Source of the DNA: Coriobacteriia bacterium
Lineage (GTDB): Bacteria; Actinomycetota; Coriobacteriia; Anaerosomatales; SLCP01
Direction of reading: 5' to 3'
Length of the DNA: 64,000 nt
NCBI GenBank assembly: GCA_030603745.1
Contig: JAUVXE010000006.1
Span: 1-64,000, forward strand
The notes beneath the pieces were generated by a model. It was not told the origin of the DNA, did no database searches, and was given only the letters and a program-made list of their open reading frames with translations. A program made the position numbers and the translations under genes. Of the stretch, positions 19,270 through 27,857 are shown in pieces (the first letter of the stretch is position 1; the number at the start of each line of letters is the position of its first letter).

Positions 19270-21720
19270 TCAGCTCCTTTCGGGGGAGGCCTCGCTCACG
19301 TGGGAGGTCGCGTGCGGCCCGGTGCCGGTGTAGCGCAACACGATCACCGCGACATCGTCGCCGATCCGCCCGCCGGAGTGCCGCTCGGCCTGCTCAACGA
19401 GCGCCGAGACCACCGCGGCAGGACCGTGAGCGGCACGTTCGCGCACGATCTCGCCCACGCGCTCCTCGCCGAGGAACTCGTTGCCGGAGCGCGCCTCGAT
19501 GAGGCCGTCACTGAACGCGACGAGCAGGGAGGTCGGGTCGAGCAGCGTCGTGTGCTCGGAGAACGTCGTGTCCGGGAGGACTCCGAGCGGCGGCGAGCTC
19601 TCCACGAGGCTTCCGTGGCACTCCCCTCGGGAACAGAGCACCGGCTCGGGGTGTCCGGCGCACGCGAGCCGCAACTCTCCGTTGAGCGTGTCGATGGTGC
19701 CGTAGACCGCGGTGATGAACTGGCTGTCGCCGACCTGCGATGCGATGGCGGCATTGGAGGCCTGTAGGACCGACGCCGGCCGATGGTCGCGGTACGCGAA
19801 GGCCCGCACGGTGCTCTTGGCGACCGCGGTCAGCGTCGCGGCCTCGAGTCCCTTGCCGGAGACGTCGCCGAGCACGAATGCGACCGTGTGGTCGCCGATC
19901 TCGAACACGTCGTAGAAGTCCCCGCCGATCCGGGTGAGTTCGGTGGCGCTGCGGTAGGCGTAGGCGAGCTCGATCCCCGGCAGCGACTCGGGCATGTCGA
20001 GCAGGGCGTTCTCGATGGTGTCGGCGATCGCCTGCTGGGCCCGCGCGAGCCGCGCGTTCTCGATCGCGAGGGTCGTGGACGACGAGAGTCCCCGGGCGAA
20101 CTCCACCTCGGGGTCGGTGAACCGGTGGACCCCGGAGTGGTGGTTGAAGTAGATGACGCCGAGGTCCTCGCCGCGGAAGCGGAGCGGTACCGTGATGAGC
20201 GACCGGATGCCGAGGATCCGCATGGTCTTCGGGCTCATCCGCGTGTCGTGGTAGGCGTCGTCGATCACGAGCGGCCCTCCGTCGGCGTCAGCGACAGGGA
20301 CGGGGCGGTCGGCCGGCGCGTGCTCGGGGATGTCCTCGTGCGGGAAGCGGTGGAGGTGGAGCGGCTTCCACCGTCCGCCGTCGCGCATGAGGACCGCGGC
20401 GCTCTCCGCGTCGAGCGCGCGGGCGCCCTCCTCGGCGGCGATCCGGGTGATCTCGTCGATATCGTTCGTCGCGTTGATGGTGAGGTCGATGGCGTTGAGC
20501 GCCTCGGTCAGGTCCCGGGACTGACGCAGGTCGGACTCCTGGGCCTTGCGCGCGCTGATGTCCTCCACGATGGCGATGAAGTGCTTCGGCGTGCCCTCGG
20601 AGGAGCGCAGCAGGGTCCGGCTCACCTCCACCCAGGCGATCGTGCCGTCCTTGCGGATATAGCGCTTCTCCAGCCGGTACTCGCCGATCTCGCCGGCGAC
20701 GAGCTGCTCGATGAGCACGCGCTCGGTCGGCCGGTCCTCGGGATGGGTGATGTCCTCGGGACGCAGGTGCACCAGCTCGTCGTGCGGGTACCCGGCGATA
20801 TCGGCCAGGCGGTGATTCACGCGCAGCCAGCGTCCCTGCAGGTCGACGTGCGCGATGCCGAGGGTCGCCTGCTCGAACGTCGAGCGGAACCGCTCCTCGC
20901 TCTCGGCGAGTCCCTCGTTCGCGCGGCGCAGGTCGCCGAAGAGGACGTCGAACGGGCGCACCAGCACGGTCTCGACCACGGCGCGGTAGAACAGGAAGTA
21001 GGTGAGGACCTTCAGGAGGTGGCCGATCATGTTCCACGGCGCGAACGGGTCCGTGTAGAGCGTGAAGGCGAGCTCGCTCGCGACCGCCGCGCCGATCGCG
21101 CCCGTGAGCAGCCACAGCACCTCGCGCTGGAAGCTCGAGCGGTGGCGCCACACGGCGACCAGCGCGGCCACCATCGCGGCCGAGATCGCGTACTCGCTGT
21201 AGATCTTGAAGGGCGTGAGCCCGCTGCCCTCGATGAACGCGGTCGGGAACACGTCGAACACGAAGATCGTGGAGAGTAGCGCGGCGGTCACCGCGGCGAA
21301 GGTCCAGAAGGTGGCGATCGGTGGCGCCTTGCGGTCGACGAACGCCGGGGCCGCGAGCAGCGCGCCGGCCTGGAGGTATCGTGCCACGAGCCAGAGTTGG
21401 GTCGGCAGGTCGACGGTCGCGTCGGGGAACACGTTCATCCCGCGGTACGCGAAGGTGTGCAGCGCGTCGACCCCGGCGGCGAAGAACAGGCCGACCGCCA
21501 CCACCACGAGGTAACCGGCGTCGAAGTGGCGGCGCAGGTTCCAGGTGACCATGAACATCCCGGCCGCCACGCCGATGGAGAAGAGCTCGACGAGCGCGTG
21601 GAAGAGCGGGTAGCCGAACGACACCCTGATCCCCACCAGGATCGCGGTCACCACGACGGCGATGGCCCCGTAGGCGGCGATGGGTGTCCTCTGTCCGTGG
21701 AACTCCTCGAGTACCGACAT
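19270..21720 (-). CDS. MASE3-PAS-GAF-SpoIIE signalling phosphatase
   Basis: An 816-residue protein. A MASE3 membrane sensor of about seven helices, marked by DALHTFAYRGMNVF, covers residues 1-255. A PAS domain with PAC (RKDGTIAWVEVSRTLL) covers about 275-390, a GAF domain about 405-555, and a PP2C/SpoIIE phosphatase domain about 585-800 with GGDFYDVFEIGD, LGDVSGKG and LVAFSDGLIEARS. The start at 21720 is chosen because GAGGACGGGG precedes it and the first 25 upstream residues are not membrane-like. It probably dephosphorylates a STAS anti-sigma antagonist. Operon with the ABC1-type kinase. Confidence 0.9.
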   Translation of the reverse strand: MSVLEEFHGQRTPIAAYGAIAVVVTAILVGIRVSFGYPLFHALVELFSIGVAAGMFMVTWNLRRHFDAGYLVVVAVGLFFAAGVDALHTFAYRGMNVFPDATVDLPTQLWLVARYLQAGALLAAPAFVDRKAPPIATFWTFAAVTAALLSTIFVFDVFPTAFIEGSGLTPFKIYSEYAISAAMVAALVAVWRHRSSFQREVLWLLTGAIGAAVASELAFTLYTDPFAPWNMIGHLLKVLTYFLFYRAVVETVLVRPFDVLFGDLRRANEGLAESEERFRSTFEQATLGIAHVDLQGRWLRVNHRLADIAGYPHDELVHLRPEDITHPEDRPTERVLIEQLVAGEIGEYRLEKRYIRKDGTIAWVEVSRTLLRSSEGTPKHFIAIVEDISARKAQESDLRQSRDLTEALNAIDLTINATNDIDEITRIAAEEGARALDAESAAVLMRDGGRWKPLHLHRFPHEDIPEHAPADRPVPVADADGGPLVIDDAYHDTRMSPKTMRILGIRSLITVPLRFRGEDLGVIYFNHHSGVHRFTDPEVEFARGLSSSTTLAIENARLARAQQAIADTIENALLDMPESLPGIELAYAYRSATELTRIGGDFYDVFEIGDHTVAFVLGDVSGKGLEAATLTAVAKSTVRAFAYRDHRPASVLQASNAAIASQVGDSQFITAVYGTIDTLNGELRLACAGHPEPVLCSRGECHGSLVESSPPLGVLPDTTFSEHTTLLDPTSLLVAFSDGLIEARSGNEFLGEERVGEIVRERAAHGPAAVVSALVEQAERHSGGRIGDDVAVIVLRYTGTGPHATSHVSEASPERS

Positions 21721-21849
21721 CGTCCCCGTCCTCGGCCGCCCGACCTGGTCATGGTCGCATGCGGTGGCCGCCCGGGGCAACCGTGTCCCTGCCATGAGCG
21801 GTGGTTTCGGCTATGCTGGGACGCGTTCCTGGACAGGAGGTCGGCCCGG

Positions 21850-22584
21850 TTGTTGAGGTTTCGCGACATAGTCCTGGGAACGGGCCCGCGACCCGGCGAG
21901 TGCCGCCTGTGCACCCCTGCGCCCGAGAGCCCGGTCCCGGTGTTCCGCCCCGCCGAGGAGATCCTCGCCGATCTCGCTGCGCACCCCGGCGAGATCGGCG
22001 CGCCTGTCGGCGTCCGCCTCACCGGCGCCGACCCGCTCGCGCACCCCGACCCGCCCTCGCTCGTCGCGGCGGCCGTGCGCACGGGCGCGCAGCGGGTCGC
22101 GCTCGACACCCCGGGCGAGGGTCTCGCCCGGCCGGGGGCGGCCGACGCGCTGCTCGCCGCGGGCGCCCGCGTCTTCGAGGTCGCCCTCCTCGGCTCGACC
22201 GAGGCGACCCATGACCGCCTCGCGGCCCGTTCGGGCTCCTTCGACGCGCTCGCCGAGGGCCTGGCCGCGGTGGCCTCGGCGGCCGAGGGGCGCGAGGCCC
22301 GCGTCTTCGTCCGGGCGCGTGTCACGGTGTGCCCGCACACCGTCGCCGACCTTCCCGCCACCGTGATGCGCTGCGCCGAGCTCGGCGCATCGCAGGTCGT
22401 CCTCGTCGCGCGCGAGGGCGTCGACCCGCGACGCGCCCTCGAGTGGATCGGCGCCGCGTGCGACACGGGAACGGTGAACCGCCTCTGGGTCAGCGTGAGC
22501 GGGGTGCCCGCCGAGGCCCTCGGCGAGCGAGGGCTGCACGCGGTCGACCCGTTCGAGGCCGTGCACGCGGGGAGCCTGCCGTGA
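21850..22584 (+). CDS. Radical-SAM-like protein lacking one cluster cysteine
   Basis: A 244-residue protein starting at TTG 21850, 9 bases behind AGGAGG; a second TTG follows at once. The layout follows a radical SAM half-barrel: a GECRLC segment at residues 16-21, VRLTGADPL in the place of the TGGEP glycine motif, a GAQRVALDTPGEGL strand, and a SFDALAEGL helix. However, the CxxxCxxC motif is incomplete: Cys18 and Cys21 are present but the first position (14) is Arg. It may be a non-catalytic partner of the B12 radical SAM enzyme encoded next (GTGA overlap). Assignment rests on pattern only. Confidence 0.6.
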   Translation: MLRFRDIVLGTGPRPGECRLCTPAPESPVPVFRPAEEILADLAAHPGEIGAPVGVRLTGADPLAHPDPPSLVAAAVRTGAQRVALDTPGEGLARPGAADALLAAGARVFEVALLGSTEATHDRLAARSGSFDALAEGLAAVASAAEGREARVFVRARVTVCPHTVADLPATVMRCAELGASQVVLVAREGVDPRRALEWIGAACDTGTVNRLWVSVSGVPAEALGERGLHAVDPFEAVHAGSLP

Positions 22585-23855
22585 GCCCCGCCCCCCGGCA
22601 GAAGGTCGCGCTCGTGGGGCTGAGCTCGGTCGGCTACCGCTCGCTCGCGCTCGGCTACGTCCGCGCCGCGGCCCAGGCCGACCCCCGGCTCGCCGGCTCG
22701 AGCGGCTTCATGACGCTCGACCTCGACGTCTCGGTCGACCCGTGGTGGGTCGCGTTCCGCGTTGCGGGCCTGCGCCCGGACGTGGTCGGCTTCTCGGTGA
22801 CCTGCTGGAACGCTCGCGCGGTCTACGACGCGTGCCGGCTCGTCCGCCGCTCGGTGCCCGGGGCGGTGATCGTCCTCGGCGGCCCTGAGGTCTCGCCGAT
22901 CGCCGAGGACGTGCTCGCGGCCAACCCGGATGTCGACGCCGTGGTGCGCGGCGAGGGCGAGGAGACGTTCCCGGAGCTGCTCGTCGCGCTGCTCAGGGAC
23001 CGCCCGTTGTGGCGCGTCGAGGGCGTGACGGCCCGCCGGGAGGGGAGCGGCATCGTCTCGGCGCCCGACCGTCCCCTCATCGCCGACCTCGACACGATCC
23101 CCTCGCCCTACCTGGCCGGCGTCATCGAGCCCGCTGAGGGCTCCGCCTACATCGAGACCTACCGCGGCTGCCCGCACCGGTGCGGCTACTGTTTCGAGGG
23201 CAAGGGTTTCGGCCGCATCCGCTCCTTCTCGCGCGAGCGGGTCCAGGCCGAGGTCGACCACCTCGCCACTACCGCCGGCCTGCGCTCCTTCTCCTTCATC
23301 GACCCTGTCTTCAACCTGACCTCCGACCGTCTCGAGTGGTTGGCCGGGATGCTCGAGCCCCATGCGCGCCGAAGCGTGCGCCTCCACACCATCGAGGTCG
23401 ACATCGAGCGGATCGGCCCCGCCGAGGCCGGGCTGCTCCGTCGCGCCGGCGTGGCCTCCGTCGAGACCGGGCCGCAGACGGTCGGCGAGCGCGCGCTCGC
23501 CGCGTGTCGCCGCACCTTCGACCGCGAGAGGTTCGTGGCCGGCGTGGAGGCGCTGCGCGCGGCGGGCATCTCGGTGGAGTGCGACTTGATCGTCGGGCTG
23601 CCGGGCGACCGCGCCTCAGACGTCCTGGACGGGATGCGCTTCGCGGTGGGGCTCGACCCGGGCTCGGTCCAGCTCTCCTCGCTGCACGTCCTTCCCGGCA
23701 CCGATCTGTGGGCGCGCGCCGACGAGCACCGTCTCGTCTTCGATCCCGAGCCGCCGCACGAGGTCGTGAGCACCGCCGACATCCCCTTCGCCGACCTGAG
23801 ACGCCTCGAGCTCTGCGGCAACGCGCTGATGAACCTCTACAAGGCACGCGTGTGA
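22581..23855 (+). CDS. B12-binding domain radical SAM protein
   Basis: A 424-residue protein. Residues 1-140 are a cobalamin-binding-like Rossmann domain (VALVGLSSVGYRSL, DVVGFSVTCWNA, VIVLGGPEVSP, VVRGEGEETFPELL). The radical SAM domain follows, with the complete cluster motif CPHRCGYC at residues 197-204 (Cys197, 201, 204) and a GLPGDRASDVLDGM segment near residue 340. Family members methylate, isomerise or cyclise diverse substrates; the substrate here is unknown. GTG at 22581 overlaps the stop of the radical-SAM-like gene. Confidence 0.85.
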   Translation: MSPAPRQKVALVGLSSVGYRSLALGYVRAAAQADPRLAGSSGFMTLDLDVSVDPWWVAFRVAGLRPDVVGFSVTCWNARAVYDACRLVRRSVPGAVIVLGGPEVSPIAEDVLAANPDVDAVVRGEGEETFPELLVALLRDRPLWRVEGVTARREGSGIVSAPDRPLIADLDTIPSPYLAGVIEPAEGSAYIETYRGCPHRCGYCFEGKGFGRIRSFSRERVQAEVDHLATTAGLRSFSFIDPVFNLTSDRLEWLAGMLEPHARRSVRLHTIEVDIERIGPAEAGLLRRAGVASVETGPQTVGERALAACRRTFDRERFVAGVEALRAAGISVECDLIVGLPGDRASDVLDGMRFAVGLDPGSVQLSSLHVLPGTDLWARADEHRLVFDPEPPHEVVSTADIPFADLRRLELCGNALMNLYKARV

Positions 23856-23874
23856 CGTGCCGGTAAGGAGTGAC

Positions 23875-25059
23875 ATGGAGTCTCTGCACCGCTTCGCCCC
23901 GCACGTCTCCGACCGCGCCGAGGCGATCCGCCCCTTCGTGGTGATGGACGTGGTCGCGCGCGCCAAGGAGCTCGTGGCCGCCGGTCACGACGTGGTCCGC
24001 CTCGAGATCGGCGACCCCGACCTTCCCACCCCCGCCGTCATCACCCGCGCCGCCGAGGAGGCGATGGAGCACGGGGATACCGGCTACACCCAGTCAGCCG
24101 GCCTGCCCACCTTGCGCGAGGCGATCGCCGCCCACGCCCTGGGCGCGTACGGCGTGACGGTCGATCCGGCCGACATCGTCGTGACGCAGGGCACCTCGCC
24201 GGCGATGCTGCTCGTCTTCGGCGCGCTGCTCGACCCGGGCGACGAGGTCATCGTCTCCGACCCGTGCTACCCGGCCTACCCCAACTACGTGAACTTCCTC
24301 GGCGGTGTGCCGGTCCCGGTCCGCGTCCGTGCCGAGGAGGGCTTCCGGTTCCGTCCCGAGGAGATCCGCGCGGCGATCACCCCGCGGACCCGCGCGATCA
24401 TGGTGAACTCCCCGTGCAACCCCACCGGCACGGTGCTCCCGGCGGCCGACCTGGCCGAGCTCGCCGCCATCGCCGAGGAGCACGGTATCCGGATCGTGAG
24501 CGACGAGATCTACCACGGCCTGGACTTCTCCGGGGCGAGCCGGTCGATCCTCGAGTTCACCGACCGCGCGTTCGTGCTCAACGGCTTCTCCAAGGCGTAC
24601 GCGATGACAGGGTGGCGCCTCGGCTACCTCATCGCGCCCAAGCCGTTCGTGCGGGCGTGCGAGAAGATCCAGCAGAACTTCTTCCTGTGCGCGAACCACT
24701 TCGTCCAGGTGGCGGGCACCGTCGCGCTCACGCAGGCGCAAGCCGAGATCGCCGCCATGCGCGAGGTCTACGACGAGCGGCGCCGCTACCTCGTGCCCGC
24801 GCTGCGGGAGATCGGGCTGACCGTCGCGTGCGAGCCCACCGGGGCGTTCTACGTCTTCGCCGATGCCCGGGCGTGGGGCGACGACTCGCTCGTGCTCTCC
24901 CGCCGCATCCTCGAGGAGGCGCACGTCTCGGTCGCCCCGGGCATCGACTTCGGCCCGGGCGGGGAGGGCTTCCTGCGTTTCAGCTACGCGACCTCGCTCG
25001 AGCGTCTCGCCGAGGGGGTCGCGCGGCTCGGTTCGTGGGCGGGTGAGAACGCGGGCTGA
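23875..25059 (+). CDS. Class I/II pyridoxal-phosphate aminotransferase
   Basis: A 394-residue fold-type I aminotransferase. The N-terminal EIGDPDLPTP, the cofactor region TQGTSPAML, NSPCNPTGTV, SDEIYHGL and the Schiff-base lysine in NGFSKAYAMTGWRLGY are all present; the C-terminal substrate Arg is in FLRFSYA. ATG at 23875 follows AAGGAGTGAC. Substrate specificity (aspartate, aromatic or alanine type) cannot be settled from sequence. It lies 19 bases after the radical SAM gene and may share its transcript. Confidence 0.9.
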   Translation: MESLHRFAPHVSDRAEAIRPFVVMDVVARAKELVAAGHDVVRLEIGDPDLPTPAVITRAAEEAMEHGDTGYTQSAGLPTLREAIAAHALGAYGVTVDPADIVVTQGTSPAMLLVFGALLDPGDEVIVSDPCYPAYPNYVNFLGGVPVPVRVRAEEGFRFRPEEIRAAITPRTRAIMVNSPCNPTGTVLPAADLAELAAIAEEHGIRIVSDEIYHGLDFSGASRSILEFTDRAFVLNGFSKAYAMTGWRLGYLIAPKPFVRACEKIQQNFFLCANHFVQVAGTVALTQAQAEIAAMREVYDERRRYLVPALREIGLTVACEPTGAFYVFADARAWGDDSLVLSRRILEEAHVSVAPGIDFGPGGEGFLRFSYATSLERLAEGVARLGSWAGENAG

Positions 25060-25192
25060 GGTCGTGGCACGGCCGGACGCGATGACCCCCAGCCCGTCGA
25101 GACGCGTACACGTCACCGCCCGCGCCGGCGTGTCGACCGTTCGTCCCGCGCGGGGTCGTGCTCGCGCTTCGGCCTGCCGAAGTGTAGTGTGA

Positions 25193-25206
25193 GTGACGGC
25201 CGTCAC
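25193..25206. promoter_or_regulatory. Perfect 14-bp palindrome upstream of PHP gene
   Basis: GTGACGGCCGTCAC is a perfect palindrome about 90 bases before the PHP-gene start, within a 235-base gap that otherwise shows no gene. It could be a regulator site. No promoter hexamers are clear beside it. Confidence 0.3.
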
Positions 25207-25294
25207 CGCGACGGCATGGTTGTTGCAATCGTCTCACCGTGGGCCGCACGACCGGCCGGCGGCACGGGCGATGCGCCCGGGAGGGAGATTCGCG

Positions 25295-26017
25295 TTGAGC
25301 GACACGTGGAGCAAGGCAGACCTGCACATCCACAGCAATCACAGTGACGGACTGGCGAAGATCCCCGAGATCATGCAGCACGTGCAGGACAACACCGACC
25401 TGCGCGTGATCGCGATCACCGACCACAACACCATCGAAGGCGCGCTGTTCGCCAAGTCGATCGAGGACCTTTACGACATCGAGGTCGTCGTCGGCGAGGA
25501 GATCTCGTCGAAGTCCGGTCACGTCATCGGCCTGTTCCTCGAGGAGTACATCCCGCCGGGGCTCTCGGTCGCCGAGACCATCTCGCGCATCAGCGAGCAG
25601 GGCGGCATCGCGATGATCCCGCACCCCTTCTCGAACCAGGGCGTCTTCGGCCCCTTCGGGATGAACGCGTTCGGTAGCGCCATCAACGACCTCGCCTTCC
25701 ACGCGCTCGAGGTCTACAACTCGATGCCGTTCCTCGTCTACGCCAACAAGGTCGCCGCCAAGATGTTCGCCGGCGGGCAGGGGATCGCCGCGACCGGCGG
25801 CTCCGACGCCCACGTGCTCCAGGGCATCGGCAAGGGCTACACCGTCTTTCGCGGCGAGACCGCCGCGGATCTGCGCGCGAGCATCGACAAGCTCGAGACC
25901 CGCGCCGAGGGCGGGAACGGCGGCCTGAGCGTCGCGCTGCGCTACGCCTTCGGGATCCCGCGGATCCACCGGCAGCGGTCCCTCAACTGGGAGCGCTGCA
26001 AGGTCGCGAACCGCTAG
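25295..26017 (+). CDS. PHP-domain metal-dependent phosphoesterase
   Basis: A 240-residue PHP protein. Metal ligands are seen in DLHIHSNHSDG (residues 9-19), ITDHNTIEGA, GEEISSKSGHVIGLFL and the C-terminal GGSDAHV. This is the single-domain YciV/TrpH type, which hydrolyses phosphate esters such as short oligonucleotides or nucleoside bisphosphates. TTG at 25295 is chosen over the earlier in-frame ATG because GGGAGGGAG lies 9 bases upstream and the protein then starts right before the catalytic strand. Confidence 0.85.
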   Translation: MSDTWSKADLHIHSNHSDGLAKIPEIMQHVQDNTDLRVIAITDHNTIEGALFAKSIEDLYDIEVVVGEEISSKSGHVIGLFLEEYIPPGLSVAETISRISEQGGIAMIPHPFSNQGVFGPFGMNAFGSAINDLAFHALEVYNSMPFLVYANKVAAKMFAGGQGIAATGGSDAHVLQGIGKGYTVFRGETAADLRASIDKLETRAEGGNGGLSVALRYAFGIPRIHRQRSLNWERCKVANR

Positions 26018-26045
26018 CTGGCTCGCACTCGCGGCCGCTGGACGC

Positions 26046-27287
26046 TCAGAGCGCGTCCGAGTCCCGTATCGCCCGCACGATGGCGGTCGCGATCTCCTCG
26101 GCCACCACGGGCTCGTCCTGCCACGGATCCAGGTGCACGACGGGCACGTCGTCGTCAACGCGCGCCTGGCGGGCGGCGGCGGGCAGCTCGACGAGCGTGT
26201 CGAGGTTGGTGAACGGGTAGGTGACCGGCGCCACGATGATCCGGTCGCATCCGGTCATGGCGAGGTGCCGCACCGTCTCCGTCACGTCCGGCGTCTGCCA
26301 CGAGTCCCAGCACAACCGGATGCGCTCGCTCTCGACGCCCCGCTCCGCGACCGCCGTGCGCACCCGGTTCGCGAACGAGTTCTCCTGCTCGGCGAACGCG
26401 TCGCTCCCGTGTCCGGCGGGCCCGGGGCGTCCGTGCATCACGAGCGCGACACCCGGCGCGGTGGCATCGCGCGCCGCGGCCCAGGTCCGCTCGGCGACCG
26501 CGTCGGCGATCGCGGCCGAGGTCCAGAGCGTCCGGGTGTGGAGTACCTCCGGTGCCGCTTCACCGCTGCGGGAGCCGTGGCGCGCCTCGGCGAGCGAGCG
26601 CTTCGCCGCCGCGATCCGCCGGGGTTCGGCGACGTAGGGCGAGGCGAGCACCACGCGTCCGAACCCGGCCGCGCCTGCGGCGGCGACGATCCCCGCGAGC
26701 ACGTCGCCGTCCGGACACGGGGCGACCACCGGTCCGGTGACGCGCTCGCCCTCGAGCAGTGTCTCGAGCCGCTCGCCGAGCGCCGCCGCCTGCGCGCCCT
26801 CCGGGTTCACGCCCCCGACCGCCCGGTAGCGGGCCTTGTGGCCGGCGTAGAAGAAGGGGAGGACGGCGAGAGCCGGGTCGGGCAGCCCGGTGTCGGTGAG
26901 CTCGGAGATCCGGCGCGTGACATCGCCGGGCGCGTAGCTCTCCGGCTCGAGGTCGACGAGGAGTGCGACCAGCGTGTCGGAGCCGGGTCGCGGCGGTGGT
27001 ACCGTCGGCAGGTCGCAGCGATGCCGCACGCCGCTGAGCAGCGCCGAGACGAGCGCGTAACCTCCCACCGAGCCGCCGAGGGAGACGAGTCCCGCCACGA
27101 CGGCCGCCAGCGGCGTGCCGAGGATGGCGGTGATGGCGCCGCTCGCGGTCACGGCGACCGCGAGGCCGACCGCGATCCCCGCGAGGGTGAGCGGTTCCCG
27201 ACGCCGGGGGACCACGAGCAGTCCGGCGAGCGCCGCACCGGCGGCGAACGACCCCCCGACCACGCCCGTCCATGCCAGCGGAGTCAT
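26046..27287 (-). CDS. Membrane-anchored ferrochelatase-like protein
   Basis: A 413-residue protein. Three hydrophobic helices fill residues 1-90, then a chelatase-like domain of about 310 residues. The C-terminal half has the chelatase order: VALVMHGRPGP with a candidate catalytic His, WDSWQTPDVTETVRHLA, then RIIVAPVTYPFTNLDTLVELP with a Glu in the place of the metal-site acid. A separate ordinary ferrochelatase is encoded at 58388-59380, so this is a divergent paralogue, perhaps for another tetrapyrrole. The start at 27287 is backed by a GAAGGGA site; it diverges from the thioredoxin gene. Confidence 0.65.
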   Translation of the reverse strand: MTPLAWTGVVGGSFAAGAALAGLLVVPRRREPLTLAGIAVGLAVAVTASGAITAILGTPLAAVVAGLVSLGGSVGGYALVSALLSGVRHRCDLPTVPPPRPGSDTLVALLVDLEPESYAPGDVTRRISELTDTGLPDPALAVLPFFYAGHKARYRAVGGVNPEGAQAAALGERLETLLEGERVTGPVVAPCPDGDVLAGIVAAAGAAGFGRVVLASPYVAEPRRIAAAKRSLAEARHGSRSGEAAPEVLHTRTLWTSAAIADAVAERTWAAARDATAPGVALVMHGRPGPAGHGSDAFAEQENSFANRVRTAVAERGVESERIRLCWDSWQTPDVTETVRHLAMTGCDRIIVAPVTYPFTNLDTLVELPAAARQARVDDDVPVVHLDPWQDEPVVAEEIATAIVRAIRDSDAL

Positions 27288-27338
27288 GCTGTCCCTTCTC
27301 ACGGCCTTCGGGGAAGATTCTAGACGAGCGGACCGCGG

Positions 27339-27368
27339 TTGACTAAGATACCCCCCGGGGTATACAAT
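27339..27368 (+). promoter_or_regulatory. Thioredoxin promoter with CsoR/CstR-type operator
   Basis: TTGACT at 27339-27344 is a good -35 and TATACA (27361-27366) or TACAAT (27363-27368) the -10. The spacer carries ATACCCCCCGGGGTAT (27348-27363), a palindrome with 7-bp arms ATACCCC/GGGGTAT overlapping the -10. Repressor binding there would block polymerase. The same palindrome recurs at 28628 and 35623. Confidence 0.8.
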
Positions 27369-27420
27369 CCCCGAACCGGGGATCCGGGATCGAGAGAGGA
27401 TCCCCGAACCAGGGACCCGG
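27368..27420 (+). repeat. Two direct repeats in thioredoxin leader
   Basis: TCCCCGAACCGGGGATCCGG (27368-27387) and TCCCCGAACCAGGGACCCGG (27401-27420) match at 18 of 20 positions, 33 bases apart. Each copy is itself a quasi-palindrome (TCCCC-GAACC-GGGGA), so both could form hairpins in the 5' leader. They lie between the promoter and the start codon. Confidence 0.6.
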
Positions 27421-27445
27421 CATCGACAAGATGGGAGGGGAGCCG

Positions 27446-27772
27446 ATGGCTTCCGACGTGCAGGACGTGACCGCAGGCGAGTTCCAGTCCGAGGTGCTCG
27501 AAGCCTCCGTCCCCGTGGTCGTCGACTTCTGGGCACCGTGGTGCGGGCCGTGCCGCATGGTCGCCCCCGAGGTGGCGAAGCTCGCCGCCCGCGCAGGCGG
27601 TGCGGTCAAGTTCGTCAAGGTCAACATCGACGACAACCGCGATGTCGCCGCGAAGTACGGCGTCATGAGTATCCCCACGCTCGTCAAGTTCGAGCGCGGC
27701 TCCGTCGCCGGTCAGATCGTCGGGGCACGAGGCGCCGACGCGATCTCCAAGGAGCTCGACCTCGGCGTCTGA
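27446..27772 (+). CDS. trxA: Thioredoxin
   Basis: A 108-residue single-domain thioredoxin with the active site WCGPC (Cys33/Cys36) and the cis-proline in MSIPT. It reduces protein disulfides in the cytoplasm and can feed electrons to CcdA. ATG at 27446 is preferred to the ATG at 27431 because GGGAGGGG lies between them at proper spacing. It is controlled by an operator-bearing promoter and followed by the DUF302, repressor and cation-transporter genes, which suggests a dedicated redox role rather than the sole housekeeping thioredoxin. Confidence 0.92.
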   Translation: MASDVQDVTAGEFQSEVLEASVPVVVDFWAPWCGPCRMVAPEVAKLAARAGGAVKFVKVNIDDNRDVAAKYGVMSIPTLVKFERGSVAGQIVGARGADAISKELDLGV

Positions 27773-27857
27773 ACGTTGCCGACAGGTGCTCTGACGTGTC
27801 ACGATGCGGGGGAGAGCGTGTGACGAGTGCGTCCGGCCGACCGGCGAACGGGACCGC

